Assembly: GCA_964437335.1 (NCBI GenBank)
Contig: CAYTGL010000004.1
Location: 1 to 64,000 of the forward strand
DNA: 64,000 bases
Source of the DNA: JAITWN01 sp964437335
Lineage (GTDB): Bacteria > Pseudomonadota > Gammaproteobacteria > SZUA-140
Direction: 5' to 3'
Shown here: positions 1 to 7,562 of the stretch, piece by piece
Layout: each line of letters opens with the position of its first letter
Position numbering within the stretch: the first letter of the stretch is position 1
The notes under the pieces: generated by a model
Told to the model about the DNA's origin: nothing
What the model saw: the letters and a program-made list of their open reading frames with translations, nothing else
The model's database searches: none
Made by a program: the position numbers and the translations under genes

Positions 1-100
1 AATTTGAAAGTGCGTACTAACCAGCGGGTGTCCACTTTTGCGAAGGAACTCTCCGGCTCCTTCGGAGCCACAGCTGTTGTAAGCGTTGAGCCGCTGACCA

Positions 101-322
101 ATGATGCTAATCCAGGTTCGGGTGAAGCCCGGGGCGCGAGACTCATCACTTACGCAGACCGCCGACGGTACATGGCTGGCAAAGCTGAAGGCACCGCCGG
201 TGGATGGCAAAGCCAATGAAGAGCTCATTGAGCTCGTGGCTGAGCACTTCAAATGTCGCAAAATCGCCGTCACCATAAAATCCGGGGCATCGGGTCGCAT
301 GAAGCTCGTGAGGATTGAATAG
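101..322 (+). CDS. yggU: DUF167 (UPF0235/YggU) family protein
   Basis: Small protein of 73 residues, the normal size for the DUF167/UPF0235 family, whose biochemical role is not established. The family signature PPVDGKAN is at residues 32-39, followed by the usual helix, and the C-terminal half has the expected alternating strand/helix pattern ending in SGASGRMKLVRI. Two ATG codons occur at 101 and 104; either could start translation. In many proteobacteria this gene follows yggT, but the 100 bases in front of it hold no recognisable yggT end, so the neighbour is either beyond the window or absent. The identification is firm; the function is not. Confidence 0.88.
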   Translation: MMLIQVRVKPGARDSSLTQTADGTWLAKLKAPPVDGKANEELIELVAEHFKCRKIAVTIKSGASGRMKLVRIE

Positions 323-342
323 TATCAACGTCAGGAAAATCG

Positions 343-1413
343 CTAGTCATTCCCATCCAGACGGTTTGCCACAACACTGCCTTTCCACCGCAGGATACCC
401 CCGTATATATTAGCCACCCGCTGATGGCCGGCTTCCTTCAGGATGCCGATAGCGAGGGCGGAGCGCTTGCCGGAGCGACACAGCGTGACCACCGGTTTGT
501 CGGTCGGCACCTCAACGGCACGCTTGCGCAATTCCGACAACGGAATCGCAATCGCGTTATCCAGGCCCTCCATGACGTTGTCGATCTCGTCCGCTTCCCG
601 CACATCCAGGATCGTCACCGAAGGCTGGTTGTGAGCCACCCAGGCCGGCTCGACTTCCGGAACGCCGGCAAAACTGATGCGCAGATCCGCCCAACCGGGC
701 TCGTCGGGCAGCTTGCCTGACTCGGGCTTGCCGCTGCGCATGTTGTTGGGCACGGCTTCGTCGATCTTCTTCGGATGCGGCAGTTGCATCGCATTCATGT
801 AGAGAACGAAATCCTTCTCGTTGGCGCCGCCGCCGACCCGCGCATTGTACCTTTTCTCTTCGCCGACCGAAGACCGGGTGCGGCCGTTATAATCATGAGC
901 GGGATAGACCGCGCATTCGTCCGGCAGGGTAAACAGTTGTTCGGTGATGGAATGGTATAGACGCGAGGCATTGCCCTGCTGGAAATCGCTGCGCCCGCAG
1001 CCGCGGATCAGCAGGGCGTCCCCGGTAAACACCGTGCTCTTGTCCGACAACACGAAACTCATGCAGCCATTGGTATGACCCGGTGTCGAGCGGGCCTCGA
1101 GCTGGACGCCTTTGACTCCGAATATCTGGCCATGTCGCAGTAGCAGGTCGACATTCACCGCCCCGGCATCGGCGGACAGCGCGATGGTGCAACCGGTCTT
1201 CTGTTTCAGCAGCCAGGCCGCGGTTATATGATCGGCATGGGCATGGGTATCGACGACCAGTTTCAGTGTCAGATCGAGTTCGCGCAGCAGCGCCAGATCA
1301 CGGTGAAACTGTTCGAACACCGGATCGATCAACAAGGCTTCGCGGCTGGCTTCATCGGCCAACAGGTATGTGTAAGTCGAAGAGGTTTCGTCATACAACT
1401 GGCGGAAGATCAT
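343..1413 (-). CDS. Persulfide dioxygenase fused to a rhodanese domain
   Basis: Protein of 356 residues with two domains. Residues 1-230 are a metallo-beta-lactamase-fold domain of the ETHE1/persulfide dioxygenase type: the motif THAHADH at 56-62 gives the iron ligands, followed by GHTNGC, FTGDALLIRGCGRSDFQ and YPAHDYNGR, which are typical of persulfide dioxygenases rather than glyoxalase II. Residues about 255-350 are a rhodanese domain with the active-site loop CRSGKRS (Cys312). The expected role is oxidation of glutathione persulfide to sulfite coupled to sulfur transfer to thiosulfate, in the cytoplasm. An AGGAG ribosome site lies 7 bases before the ATG. It is monocistronic and divergent from the DUF423 gene. 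The fusion is known in a few proteobacteria. Confidence 0.9.
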   Translation of the reverse strand: MIFRQLYDETSSTYTYLLADEASREALLIDPVFEQFHRDLALLRELDLTLKLVVDTHAHADHITAAWLLKQKTGCTIALSADAGAVNVDLLLRHGQIFGVKGVQLEARSTPGHTNGCMSFVLSDKSTVFTGDALLIRGCGRSDFQQGNASRLYHSITEQLFTLPDECAVYPAHDYNGRTRSSVGEEKRYNARVGGGANEKDFVLYMNAMQLPHPKKIDEAVPNNMRSGKPESGKLPDEPGWADLRISFAGVPEVEPAWVAHNQPSVTILDVREADEIDNVMEGLDNAIAIPLSELRKRAVEVPTDKPVVTLCRSGKRSALAIGILKEAGHQRVANIYGGILRWKGSVVANRLDGND

Positions 1414-1558
1414 GACAGTGCTCCTGATCTGAAAATTGATCGATGACAGTCTGGTCCAGAGTACAACGATTTGCCTGTAATTTCAGGCATAAAAACACAC
1501 GGCGCGAAGCTGCCGGAAAAATGCAGTATCCTTGATCATGCAACTGATGAGGAACGAC

Positions 1559-1945
1559 ATGAATAACTCCGCAAAAACTTTCCTGATAATCGCCGCCATC
1601 ACCAGCGGGCTCGCCGTCATACTCGGCGCCTTCGGCGCACATGGACTGCGCGCAAGACTCGACCCGGCGATGCTGTCCGTCTACCAGACTGCGGTGCAAT
1701 ACCATTTCTATCATGCGTTGGGTCTGATCGGAGTCGCCTTCGCCGCCGACCGGTTTCCGCAATCGCGCCTGATCCGGGCGGCCGGGTGGTTCATGCTGCT
1801 CGGCATCGTGCTCTTTTCCGGGACCCTTTATGCGCTCAGCCTGAGCGGTATCGGCAGGCTCGGAATGGTCACACCATTCGGCGGCCTGGCGCTGATTGCG
1901 GGCTGGGCACTGCTTACACTGGGGCTCATCAAGTCCAGCAGGTAA
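1559..1945 (+). CDS. DUF423 family inner-membrane protein (YgdD-like)
   Basis: About 128 residues with four predicted transmembrane helices and the family hallmark GAFGAHGLR in the first loop, followed by YQTAVQYHFYHALGL in the second helix. This is the DUF423/YgdD family; function unknown. I place the start at the ATG at 1559, because GAGGAACGAC precedes it at good spacing; longer in-frame starts at 1532 and 1538 would add a polar leader not seen in the family. The gene converges on the thioesterase gene with only five bases between their stop codons. Confidence 0.85.
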   Translation: MNNSAKTFLIIAAITSGLAVILGAFGAHGLRARLDPAMLSVYQTAVQYHFYHALGLIGVAFAADRFPQSRLIRAAGWFMLLGIVLFSGTLYALSLSGIGRLGMVTPFGGLALIAGWALLTLGLIKSSR

Positions 1946-1950
1946 GGAGA

Positions 1951-2346
1951 TCAATCAACCGGGCGGGGTTTGCGGTTTTTGTCGATCGCGACGTAAGTCA
2001 GGGTCGCTTCGGTGACCTTGATGCACTCTTCGACCTGGCGATTGCGTTCGGCGTAAACCTCGACATGGACCGTCAGTGAAGTGCGGCCGACGCGTGAAAC
2101 CTCGGCATAGCAACTGACCAGATCGCCGACGTAGACCGGCTGGTGGAACTGGAACGAGTTCACCGCGACGGTGACGACGCGGCCCTTCGCGCGACGGTAG
2201 GCGGCAACGCTGCCGGCGATGTCGACCTGGGACATGATCCAGCCACCGAAGATGTCGCCGGCGGCGTTGGTGTCGGTCGGCATCGCGAGCACGCGGAGCG
2301 TCGGTGGGCGATCCGGCAGTGTGGCCATCGGGGGTACTTTGCTCAT
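1951..2346 (-). CDS. yciA: Acyl-CoA thioesterase (YciA/hotdog family)
   Basis: Hotdog-fold acyl-CoA hydrolase of 131 residues from the chosen ATG. The segment MPTDTNAAGDIFGGWIMSQVD carries the helix and the Asn/Asp catalytic environment of YciA-type thioesterases, followed by the strand VVTVAVNSFQFHQPV. It hydrolyses acyl-CoA to free acid and CoA in the cytoplasm. It is the last gene of the fad operon: its ATG begins one base after the TGA of the acyl-CoA synthetase, which argues for translational coupling and for this start instead of one 39 bases upstream. In this position it probably relieves CoA sequestration during beta-oxidation (inference). Confidence 0.86.
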   Translation of the reverse strand: MSKVPPMATLPDRPPTLRVLAMPTDTNAAGDIFGGWIMSQVDIAGSVAAYRRAKGRVVTVAVNSFQFHQPVYVGDLVSCYAEVSRVGRTSLTVHVEVYAERNRQVEECIKVTEATLTYVAIDKNRKPRPVD

Positions 2347-2347
2347 C

Positions 2348-4156
2348 TCAGTGCCCTGAATAGAGTAGTGCGATTTCCGCGCCATGTTTATCGATCACCT
2401 TCGCACGCCGCTGTTTCAGCGTCGGCGTCAGCAAGCCGTTCTCGATCGTCCACGGTTCGACCATCAGTGCGCAGCGCCTGACCTGGGCGTAACCCGGAAA
2501 CTCCCTGAGCATCGCCGCGATGCGTTTGCATGCCTCGTCGGTGACCCGGCCGTTCACCAGCGCCTTCGGATCGGCGGGATCGAGTCCGTGGCGTTTCGCG
2601 AGTTCGGTCCAGTGCCCGAGATTCAGCACGAGCAATGCTGCGAGATACGGCCTGCCCTCGCCGATGACCATGACCTGTTCGAACAGCGGATCGCGCGCGA
2701 TCGCCAGCTCCATGTCCTCGGGCGATACCTTTTCGCCATTCGACAACACGATGATATCCTTGAGTCGCCCGGTGATATAGAGCCTGCCATTCCGTATGTC
2801 GGCCTGGTCGCCGGTGTGCAGCCAGCCGTCGCCGTCGATCGTGTTCGCAGTCGCCTGCGGATCGTTCAGATAGCCGCTCATCATTCCGGGACTCCTGACC
2901 AGCAGTTCACCCTGGTTGCCGATTTTCAGTTCGACGCCGCGCAGCGGCCGCCCGACGCTCGCCGGATCATTATCGATGATACTGTTGCCGCTGACGACCG
3001 GGGCGAGCTCGGTCATGCCGTAACCCTGCACGACCGGCAGGCCGAGTCCGATGAACACGCGCGCAACCTCGGTGGATAGCGGTGCGCCGCCGCAGACCGC
3101 GATGCGTATCCTGCCGCCGAGCCGCGCGATCACCTTGGCTGCAACGAGCCGCTGCAGCAGCGGCCACAGCAGGAACGACGGTCGCCAGCCGCCACGGCCC
3201 TGGGCATGCTCGAAGCGCGCCCAGCCGATCTCGACGGCGTTGTTGAACAAGGCACGCGCAATACCCGAGCGCTCGGCCAGCTGTGCCGTGAGCCGGGCAT
3301 GAACACGTTCATAGATGCGCGGCACCGAAATCAGCACGGTCGGACGCACGACCGGCAGATCCTCGGCAAGCTGCGCGACCGAGCGCGCGAACGCAACGGT
3401 CGCGCCGCCCATGATCGGCAGGTAATAACCGGTGGTGCGTTCCAGCATGTGCGAAAGCGGCAGGAATGACAGGAACAGGTCGTTCGCGTAGACCGTGTTC
3501 GCATGGAACGATGCCCAGGCGTTCCACAGGATGTTGCGGTGGCTCAGCATGACGCCCTTCGGGCGACCGACGGTGCCGGACGTGAACACGATCGTCGCGA
3601 GATCGTCCGGGCGCGCGTCGACGACTTCGAGTTCACGGTCGGCCTGCGCAGGCAGCCATTCCTGCAGCGCGATGCGGCGCCGGTCGCCGACGGCGCCCTC
3701 ATTGTTTACACCGCGCACGATGATGCGCAGGCCGTCGAACGGCATGAGAGTTTCGCAGAGTTCTTTCGTGTGCTCGCTGTCGCCGACCAGCAGCAGGCGA
3801 GCGTCGGTCTGCCGAATGATATACGCGACGTTGTCCGGGCGGTCGTTCGCAAACACCGGCACGACGACAAGACCGAGGCCGAGCGCCGCGAGATCGAAGC
3901 AGACCCAGTCGATGCCGTTCTGCAGCATCAGCGCGACGCGGTCGCCGGGATTCAGGCCCTCGCGCCGCAACGCGCCCTGCCAGCGGCTGACGCGCTCGCC
4001 GATTTCCCGCCAGCATGCCGCGGTCCATTCACCGCGGCCTGCGTCGAACCAGCGATAGGCAATTGCGTCGGGCGAGCGCCGGATGCGCTCGCGAAACAAC
4101 GCCGCCAGGCTGTCTATCGCCTGCGGCTCGATCAGATCCAGCGGGCCCGGCTCCAT
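2348..4156 (-). CDS. fadD: Long-chain acyl-CoA synthetase (AMP-forming)
   Basis: AMP-binding enzyme of 602 residues, the size of FadD15-type long-chain fatty-acid CoA ligases. The P-loop motif TSGTVGRPKG is at residues 192-201, followed by LPLSHMLERT, the QGYGMTE motif, and the hinge region WLHTGDQADI with the ITGRLKDI lid motif. It activates fatty acids with ATP and CoA at the cytoplasmic side of the membrane. It is fourth in the fadE-fadI-fadJ-fadD-thioesterase operon, 36 bases after fadJ; that spacer carries a GGGACAGA-type repeat tag instead of a clear ribosome site. The substrate chain length cannot be read from sequence. Confidence 0.9.
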   Translation of the reverse strand: MEPGPLDLIEPQAIDSLAALFRERIRRSPDAIAYRWFDAGRGEWTAACWREIGERVSRWQGALRREGLNPGDRVALMLQNGIDWVCFDLAALGLGLVVVPVFANDRPDNVAYIIRQTDARLLLVGDSEHTKELCETLMPFDGLRIIVRGVNNEGAVGDRRRIALQEWLPAQADRELEVVDARPDDLATIVFTSGTVGRPKGVMLSHRNILWNAWASFHANTVYANDLFLSFLPLSHMLERTTGYYLPIMGGATVAFARSVAQLAEDLPVVRPTVLISVPRIYERVHARLTAQLAERSGIARALFNNAVEIGWARFEHAQGRGGWRPSFLLWPLLQRLVAAKVIARLGGRIRIAVCGGAPLSTEVARVFIGLGLPVVQGYGMTELAPVVSGNSIIDNDPASVGRPLRGVELKIGNQGELLVRSPGMMSGYLNDPQATANTIDGDGWLHTGDQADIRNGRLYITGRLKDIIVLSNGEKVSPEDMELAIARDPLFEQVMVIGEGRPYLAALLVLNLGHWTELAKRHGLDPADPKALVNGRVTDEACKRIAAMLREFPGYAQVRRCALMVEPWTIENGLLTPTLKQRRAKVIDKHGAEIALLYSGH

Positions 4157-4192
4157 TGTCTGTCCCTTTTTACTCTGTCCCGATTCAGGATC

Positions 4193-6226
4193 TTACAGAT
4201 GCATCCAGCCTTCGTCAGGATCGAAACGCGCGCCGTAGCTACGATTGAGTGCCAGCAGCGTCTCTTTCAGAGATTTGACGCCATGCTGGCGGATATAGTG
4301 GATCGGCCCGCCGCGAAACGGCGCGAAGCCGGTGCCAAAGATAATGCCGGCGTCGAGTGCATCGGCATCCTCGACGATACCCTCGCGCAGGCATGCAACG
4401 GACTCGTTCAGCATGCCGAGAACCAGTCGGTCGCACAGGTCGTTCGGCGCATCGAGTCTCCGGTCCTGGCGGCTTCTGACCGGCTTGCCCTTGTGCCAAC
4501 TGTAAAATCCGCGCCCACTCTTGCGGCCGAGATGACCGGCGTCTACCGTGCGCCGCAGGCGCTCCGGCACCTCGAGGTCGAGCTGTTCCGACAACTGTTC
4601 CGCAACCGACAGACAGATATCGAGCCCGACCGTGTCGGCGAGTTCGACCGGCCCCATCGGCATGCCGAACTCGACCGCGGTACGGTCGATGACCTCGGCA
4701 CTGATGCCGTCGGTCATCGCGGCGACGGCCTCCATCAGATACGGCATCAGCACACGGTTGACGAGGAAGCCGGGATGACTCCGGACCGGCAGCGGCAGGC
4801 GGTCGATCCGGCGCGCGAACGCGGTCGCCTGCGCGATGCAGCGAGCATCCGTCGTCCGGCCATGGACGACCTCGATCAGTTGCATCTTCGCGACCGGGTT
4901 GAAGAAGTGCAGACCGACGAGCCGCCCGGGATCGTCGAGCGCCGCGCCGAGCGTCTCGAGCGGGATGCTCGACGTGTTCGTCGCGAGCAATGCGCCGGGC
5001 TTCATGCGCGGCTCGAGCGTGCGGTACAGCGCCTGCTTCGCATCGATGTTCTCAAAGATCGCCTCGATGACGACATCGGCGCGCGCGACGCCAAGACCGC
5101 GCGTGTCCGGCATCAGCCGGTCCATCGCGGCGCGCACCAGTCGCGGTTCGCGCAGGCGATTCGTGAACAATTCATGGGCGCGTTTGATCGCCGGCGCGAT
5201 CCGCTCCGGTGACTGGTCCTGCAGGCTGACATTCAGGCCCTGCACCGCGCACCATGCGGCGATGTCGCCGCCCATGACGCCGGCGCCGACGACATGGACA
5301 TGTCGCGGCCGGAAGTCGACATCCTTGCCGAGCGACTTCAGTTTTTCCTGCAGGAAGAATACCCGGATCAGGTTCTGCGCGGTGTCGCTGACGATCAGGC
5401 GCGCAACCGAATTCGCCTCTTCGGTCAGCATCCGGTACTGGTCGTCGGCATGCCTGGTCCACAGTTCGAGCAGCGCATACGGCGCGGGATAATGCCGTTC
5501 GTCGACCTTCGCCGCGAGCTTGCGTCTCATCAGTCGCGCGACCTGCGGGCGCATGAAACGATGTCCGGCCAGGCGCTGCCACCATACGGGGCGATGCGGC
5601 GCCGGCGGGGCGAGTGCGACCGCGCGCGCGGCGCGCAACAAATGCCGTTCAGGGACGACATGATCGACGAGGCCGATCTTGCGCGCGGCGCGCGCGCTCA
5701 GGCTGCGACCACTCAGCATCATGTCGAGGCCACTAACCGGGCCGACGAGACGCGGGGTGCGCAGGCTGCCGCCGAATCCCGGGTGGATGCCGAGACGCAC
5801 CTCGGGCAGGCCGAGCCGGGTGCGTGAATCGTCCAGCGCTATGCGATAGCGGGTCGCGAGCGCGAGCTCGAGTCCGCCGCCGAGACAGTAACCATGAATG
5901 AGGCTGATCGTCGGGCAGTCGAGCGCCTCCAGACGGTCGAAGACGCCTTGGCAGTGACGAATCAGTTCGATGGCCTCGGCATGGCTCTTGAGTTGCGTGA
6001 ACTCACGCACATCGGCGCCGGCGATGAAGCCACCCGGTTTGCCGGAGCGGATCACCAGCGCACGCGGCGGCGTTTTATCGATCGACGACAGCAGCGCATC
6101 GAACTCGGCGATCACGTCCTTCGACAGCGTGTTGGCGCCGGCCCCCTGCTTGTCGAGCGTCAGCCACAGGATGCCATCGCCGTCGCGCTCGCTCTTCCAG
6201 TGGATCGCGCCGGTCTCAGCCGCCAT
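4193..6226 (-). CDS. fadJ: Fatty-acid oxidation complex alpha subunit (enoyl-CoA hydratase / 3-hydroxyacyl-CoA dehydrogenase)
   Basis: Bifunctional enzyme of 677 residues. The N-terminal crotonase half has the oxyanion-hole segment with IAGADV, then GYCLGGGLELALATRYRIA and the catalytic-glutamate motif GLPEVRLGIHPGFGG. The second half is a 3-hydroxyacyl-CoA dehydrogenase with the NAD-binding loop VGAGVMGGDIA and the catalytic histidine in LVGLHFFNPV. Start taken at the ATG at 6226, which has GGAAGGGGGCGAGG before it and overlaps the thiolase end by 11 bases. It catalyses the hydration and NAD-dependent dehydrogenation steps of beta-oxidation and should pair with the thiolase encoded just upstream. 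Length and partner resemble the FadI/FadJ pair more than FadA/FadB. Confidence 0.92.
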   Translation of the reverse strand: MAAETGAIHWKSERDGDGILWLTLDKQGAGANTLSKDVIAEFDALLSSIDKTPPRALVIRSGKPGGFIAGADVREFTQLKSHAEAIELIRHCQGVFDRLEALDCPTISLIHGYCLGGGLELALATRYRIALDDSRTRLGLPEVRLGIHPGFGGSLRTPRLVGPVSGLDMMLSGRSLSARAARKIGLVDHVVPERHLLRAARAVALAPPAPHRPVWWQRLAGHRFMRPQVARLMRRKLAAKVDERHYPAPYALLELWTRHADDQYRMLTEEANSVARLIVSDTAQNLIRVFFLQEKLKSLGKDVDFRPRHVHVVGAGVMGGDIAAWCAVQGLNVSLQDQSPERIAPAIKRAHELFTNRLREPRLVRAAMDRLMPDTRGLGVARADVVIEAIFENIDAKQALYRTLEPRMKPGALLATNTSSIPLETLGAALDDPGRLVGLHFFNPVAKMQLIEVVHGRTTDARCIAQATAFARRIDRLPLPVRSHPGFLVNRVLMPYLMEAVAAMTDGISAEVIDRTAVEFGMPMGPVELADTVGLDICLSVAEQLSEQLDLEVPERLRRTVDAGHLGRKSGRGFYSWHKGKPVRSRQDRRLDAPNDLCDRLVLGMLNESVACLREGIVEDADALDAGIIFGTGFAPFRGGPIHYIRQHGVKSLKETLLALNRSYGARFDPDEGWMHL

Positions 6227-7562
6227 CCTCGCCCCCTTCCGGCAATTCCAGGTCCGGTGTCTCGCGCTTTTCCGCGGCAGCGGCATTCTCGATCAGCATC
6301 GCGCCGCCCTGCCCGCCGCCGATGCACAGGCTGGCGATGCCGAGGCGGGCGCCCTCGCGCTTGAGCACCTGCGCGAGGTGCAGGACGATACGCGCCCCGC
6401 TTGCGCCGACCGGGTGTCCGAGCGCGATCGCGCCGCCGTCGACATTGAGGCGCGCGGGGTCGATCTCGCCGAGCGCGCCCGGCAGGCCGAGTTCGTCTCG
6501 GCAGTAATCCTCGCGTTTCCACGCCTCGAGCACCGCGAGTACCTGCGCGGCGAAGGCCTCGTTGATCTCCCAGAAGTCGACGTCATTGATCGCCAGCCGG
6601 TGCCGCTGCATGATCGGCGCCATCGCATGCGCGGGCCCGAGACCCATCTGCGCCGGATCGATGCCGGCCCATTCGCAATCCCGGATGCGCGCGAGCACCG
6701 GCAGGTCGTGACGCTTGACCGCGCGCTCGCTCGCGAGCAGCAGCAACGCCGCGCCATCGGTAACCTGGGCGCTGTTGCCGGCGGTGACGTTACCGAAGTC
6801 GCGGTCGAACACCGGCTTCAGCCTGGCGAGTCGTTCGAGTGAGGTATCGCGGCGCAGGCCATCATCGTGATCGTGGAAATTTCCACGCGTATCGTACTGG
6901 CATTCGAGTTCACCGGAAAAGCGGCCGGCGTCATGTGCCTCGGCGACCCGGCGATGGCTCTCGGCAGCGAAGACGTCCATGCGCTCGCGCGCGATGTCGA
7001 AGCGCCAGGCGAGATTCTCGGCGGTCTGGCCCATCGACAGGCCGACGACCGGATCGGTCAGACCGCGCAGCAGGCCGATAATCGGCTTCAGGTGCGGCAG
7101 GCGCAGCGTGCCCAGCACCCGCAGCCGTGCCCGCGTATTTTTCGCGCCATTCCAATCAGCGAGCCAGCGCACCATCTCCGGGCCGAGCAGCACCGGCGCA
7201 TGACTCATCGACTCGACGCCGCCGGCCAGCACGAGCTCGGAACGCCCGTCGGCGATGTTGATGAACGCATTGTCGAGCGCCTGCATCCCGGACGCGCAGT
7301 TGCGCTGCACGGTCCACGCGGTCACGCCATGGCCACAGCCGAGTCGCAGCGCGACGACGCGCGCGATGTTGGCCTCGTCCGGCCCCGGCATCGCGCAACC
7401 GAGGATTACCTCGTCGAGCTCGGCGCCCTCGAACGGCTGGCGCGCGAGCAGCGCGCGGCCGGCGCCGATCGCGAGATCGGCCGCGGCAAAAGGTCCCGGG
7501 CCGCCCTTCGCCTTCAGAAACGGCGTGCGCAGGCCATCGACGATATAGACCGGTTGCTTCAT
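6216..7562 (-). CDS. fadI: 3-ketoacyl-CoA thiolase (FadI type)
   Basis: Thiolase of 448 residues, longer than FadA and matching the FadI class. The nucleophilic cysteine is in QRNCASGMQALD near residue 97, the catalytic histidine in GHPVGASGARI, and the second cysteine in SLCIGGGQGGAML. It cleaves 3-ketoacyl-CoA with CoA to release acetyl-CoA. Its ATG overlaps the TGA of fadE in an ATGA junction, and its 3' end overlaps the start of fadJ, so the three are surely one transcript. The C-terminus has a charged tail of about 20 residues after the last motif. Confidence 0.93.
   Translation of the reverse strand: MKQPVYIVDGLRTPFLKAKGGPGPFAAADLAIGAGRALLARQPFEGAELDEVILGCAMPGPDEANIARVVALRLGCGHGVTAWTVQRNCASGMQALDNAFINIADGRSELVLAGGVESMSHAPVLLGPEMVRWLADWNGAKNTRARLRVLGTLRLPHLKPIIGLLRGLTDPVVGLSMGQTAENLAWRFDIARERMDVFAAESHRRVAEAHDAGRFSGELECQYDTRGNFHDHDDGLRRDTSLERLARLKPVFDRDFGNVTAGNSAQVTDGAALLLLASERAVKRHDLPVLARIRDCEWAGIDPAQMGLGPAHAMAPIMQRHRLAINDVDFWEINEAFAAQVLAVLEAWKREDYCRDELGLPGALGEIDPARLNVDGGAIALGHPVGASGARIVLHLAQVLKREGARLGIASLCIGGGQGGAMLIENAAAAEKRETPDLELPEGGEDGG

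Noticed and set aside
1..100. Possible end of yggT before the DUF167 gene
   Set aside because: None of the frames reads as a hydrophobic YggT C-terminus; stops interrupt two of them and the third runs into the DUF167 gene.
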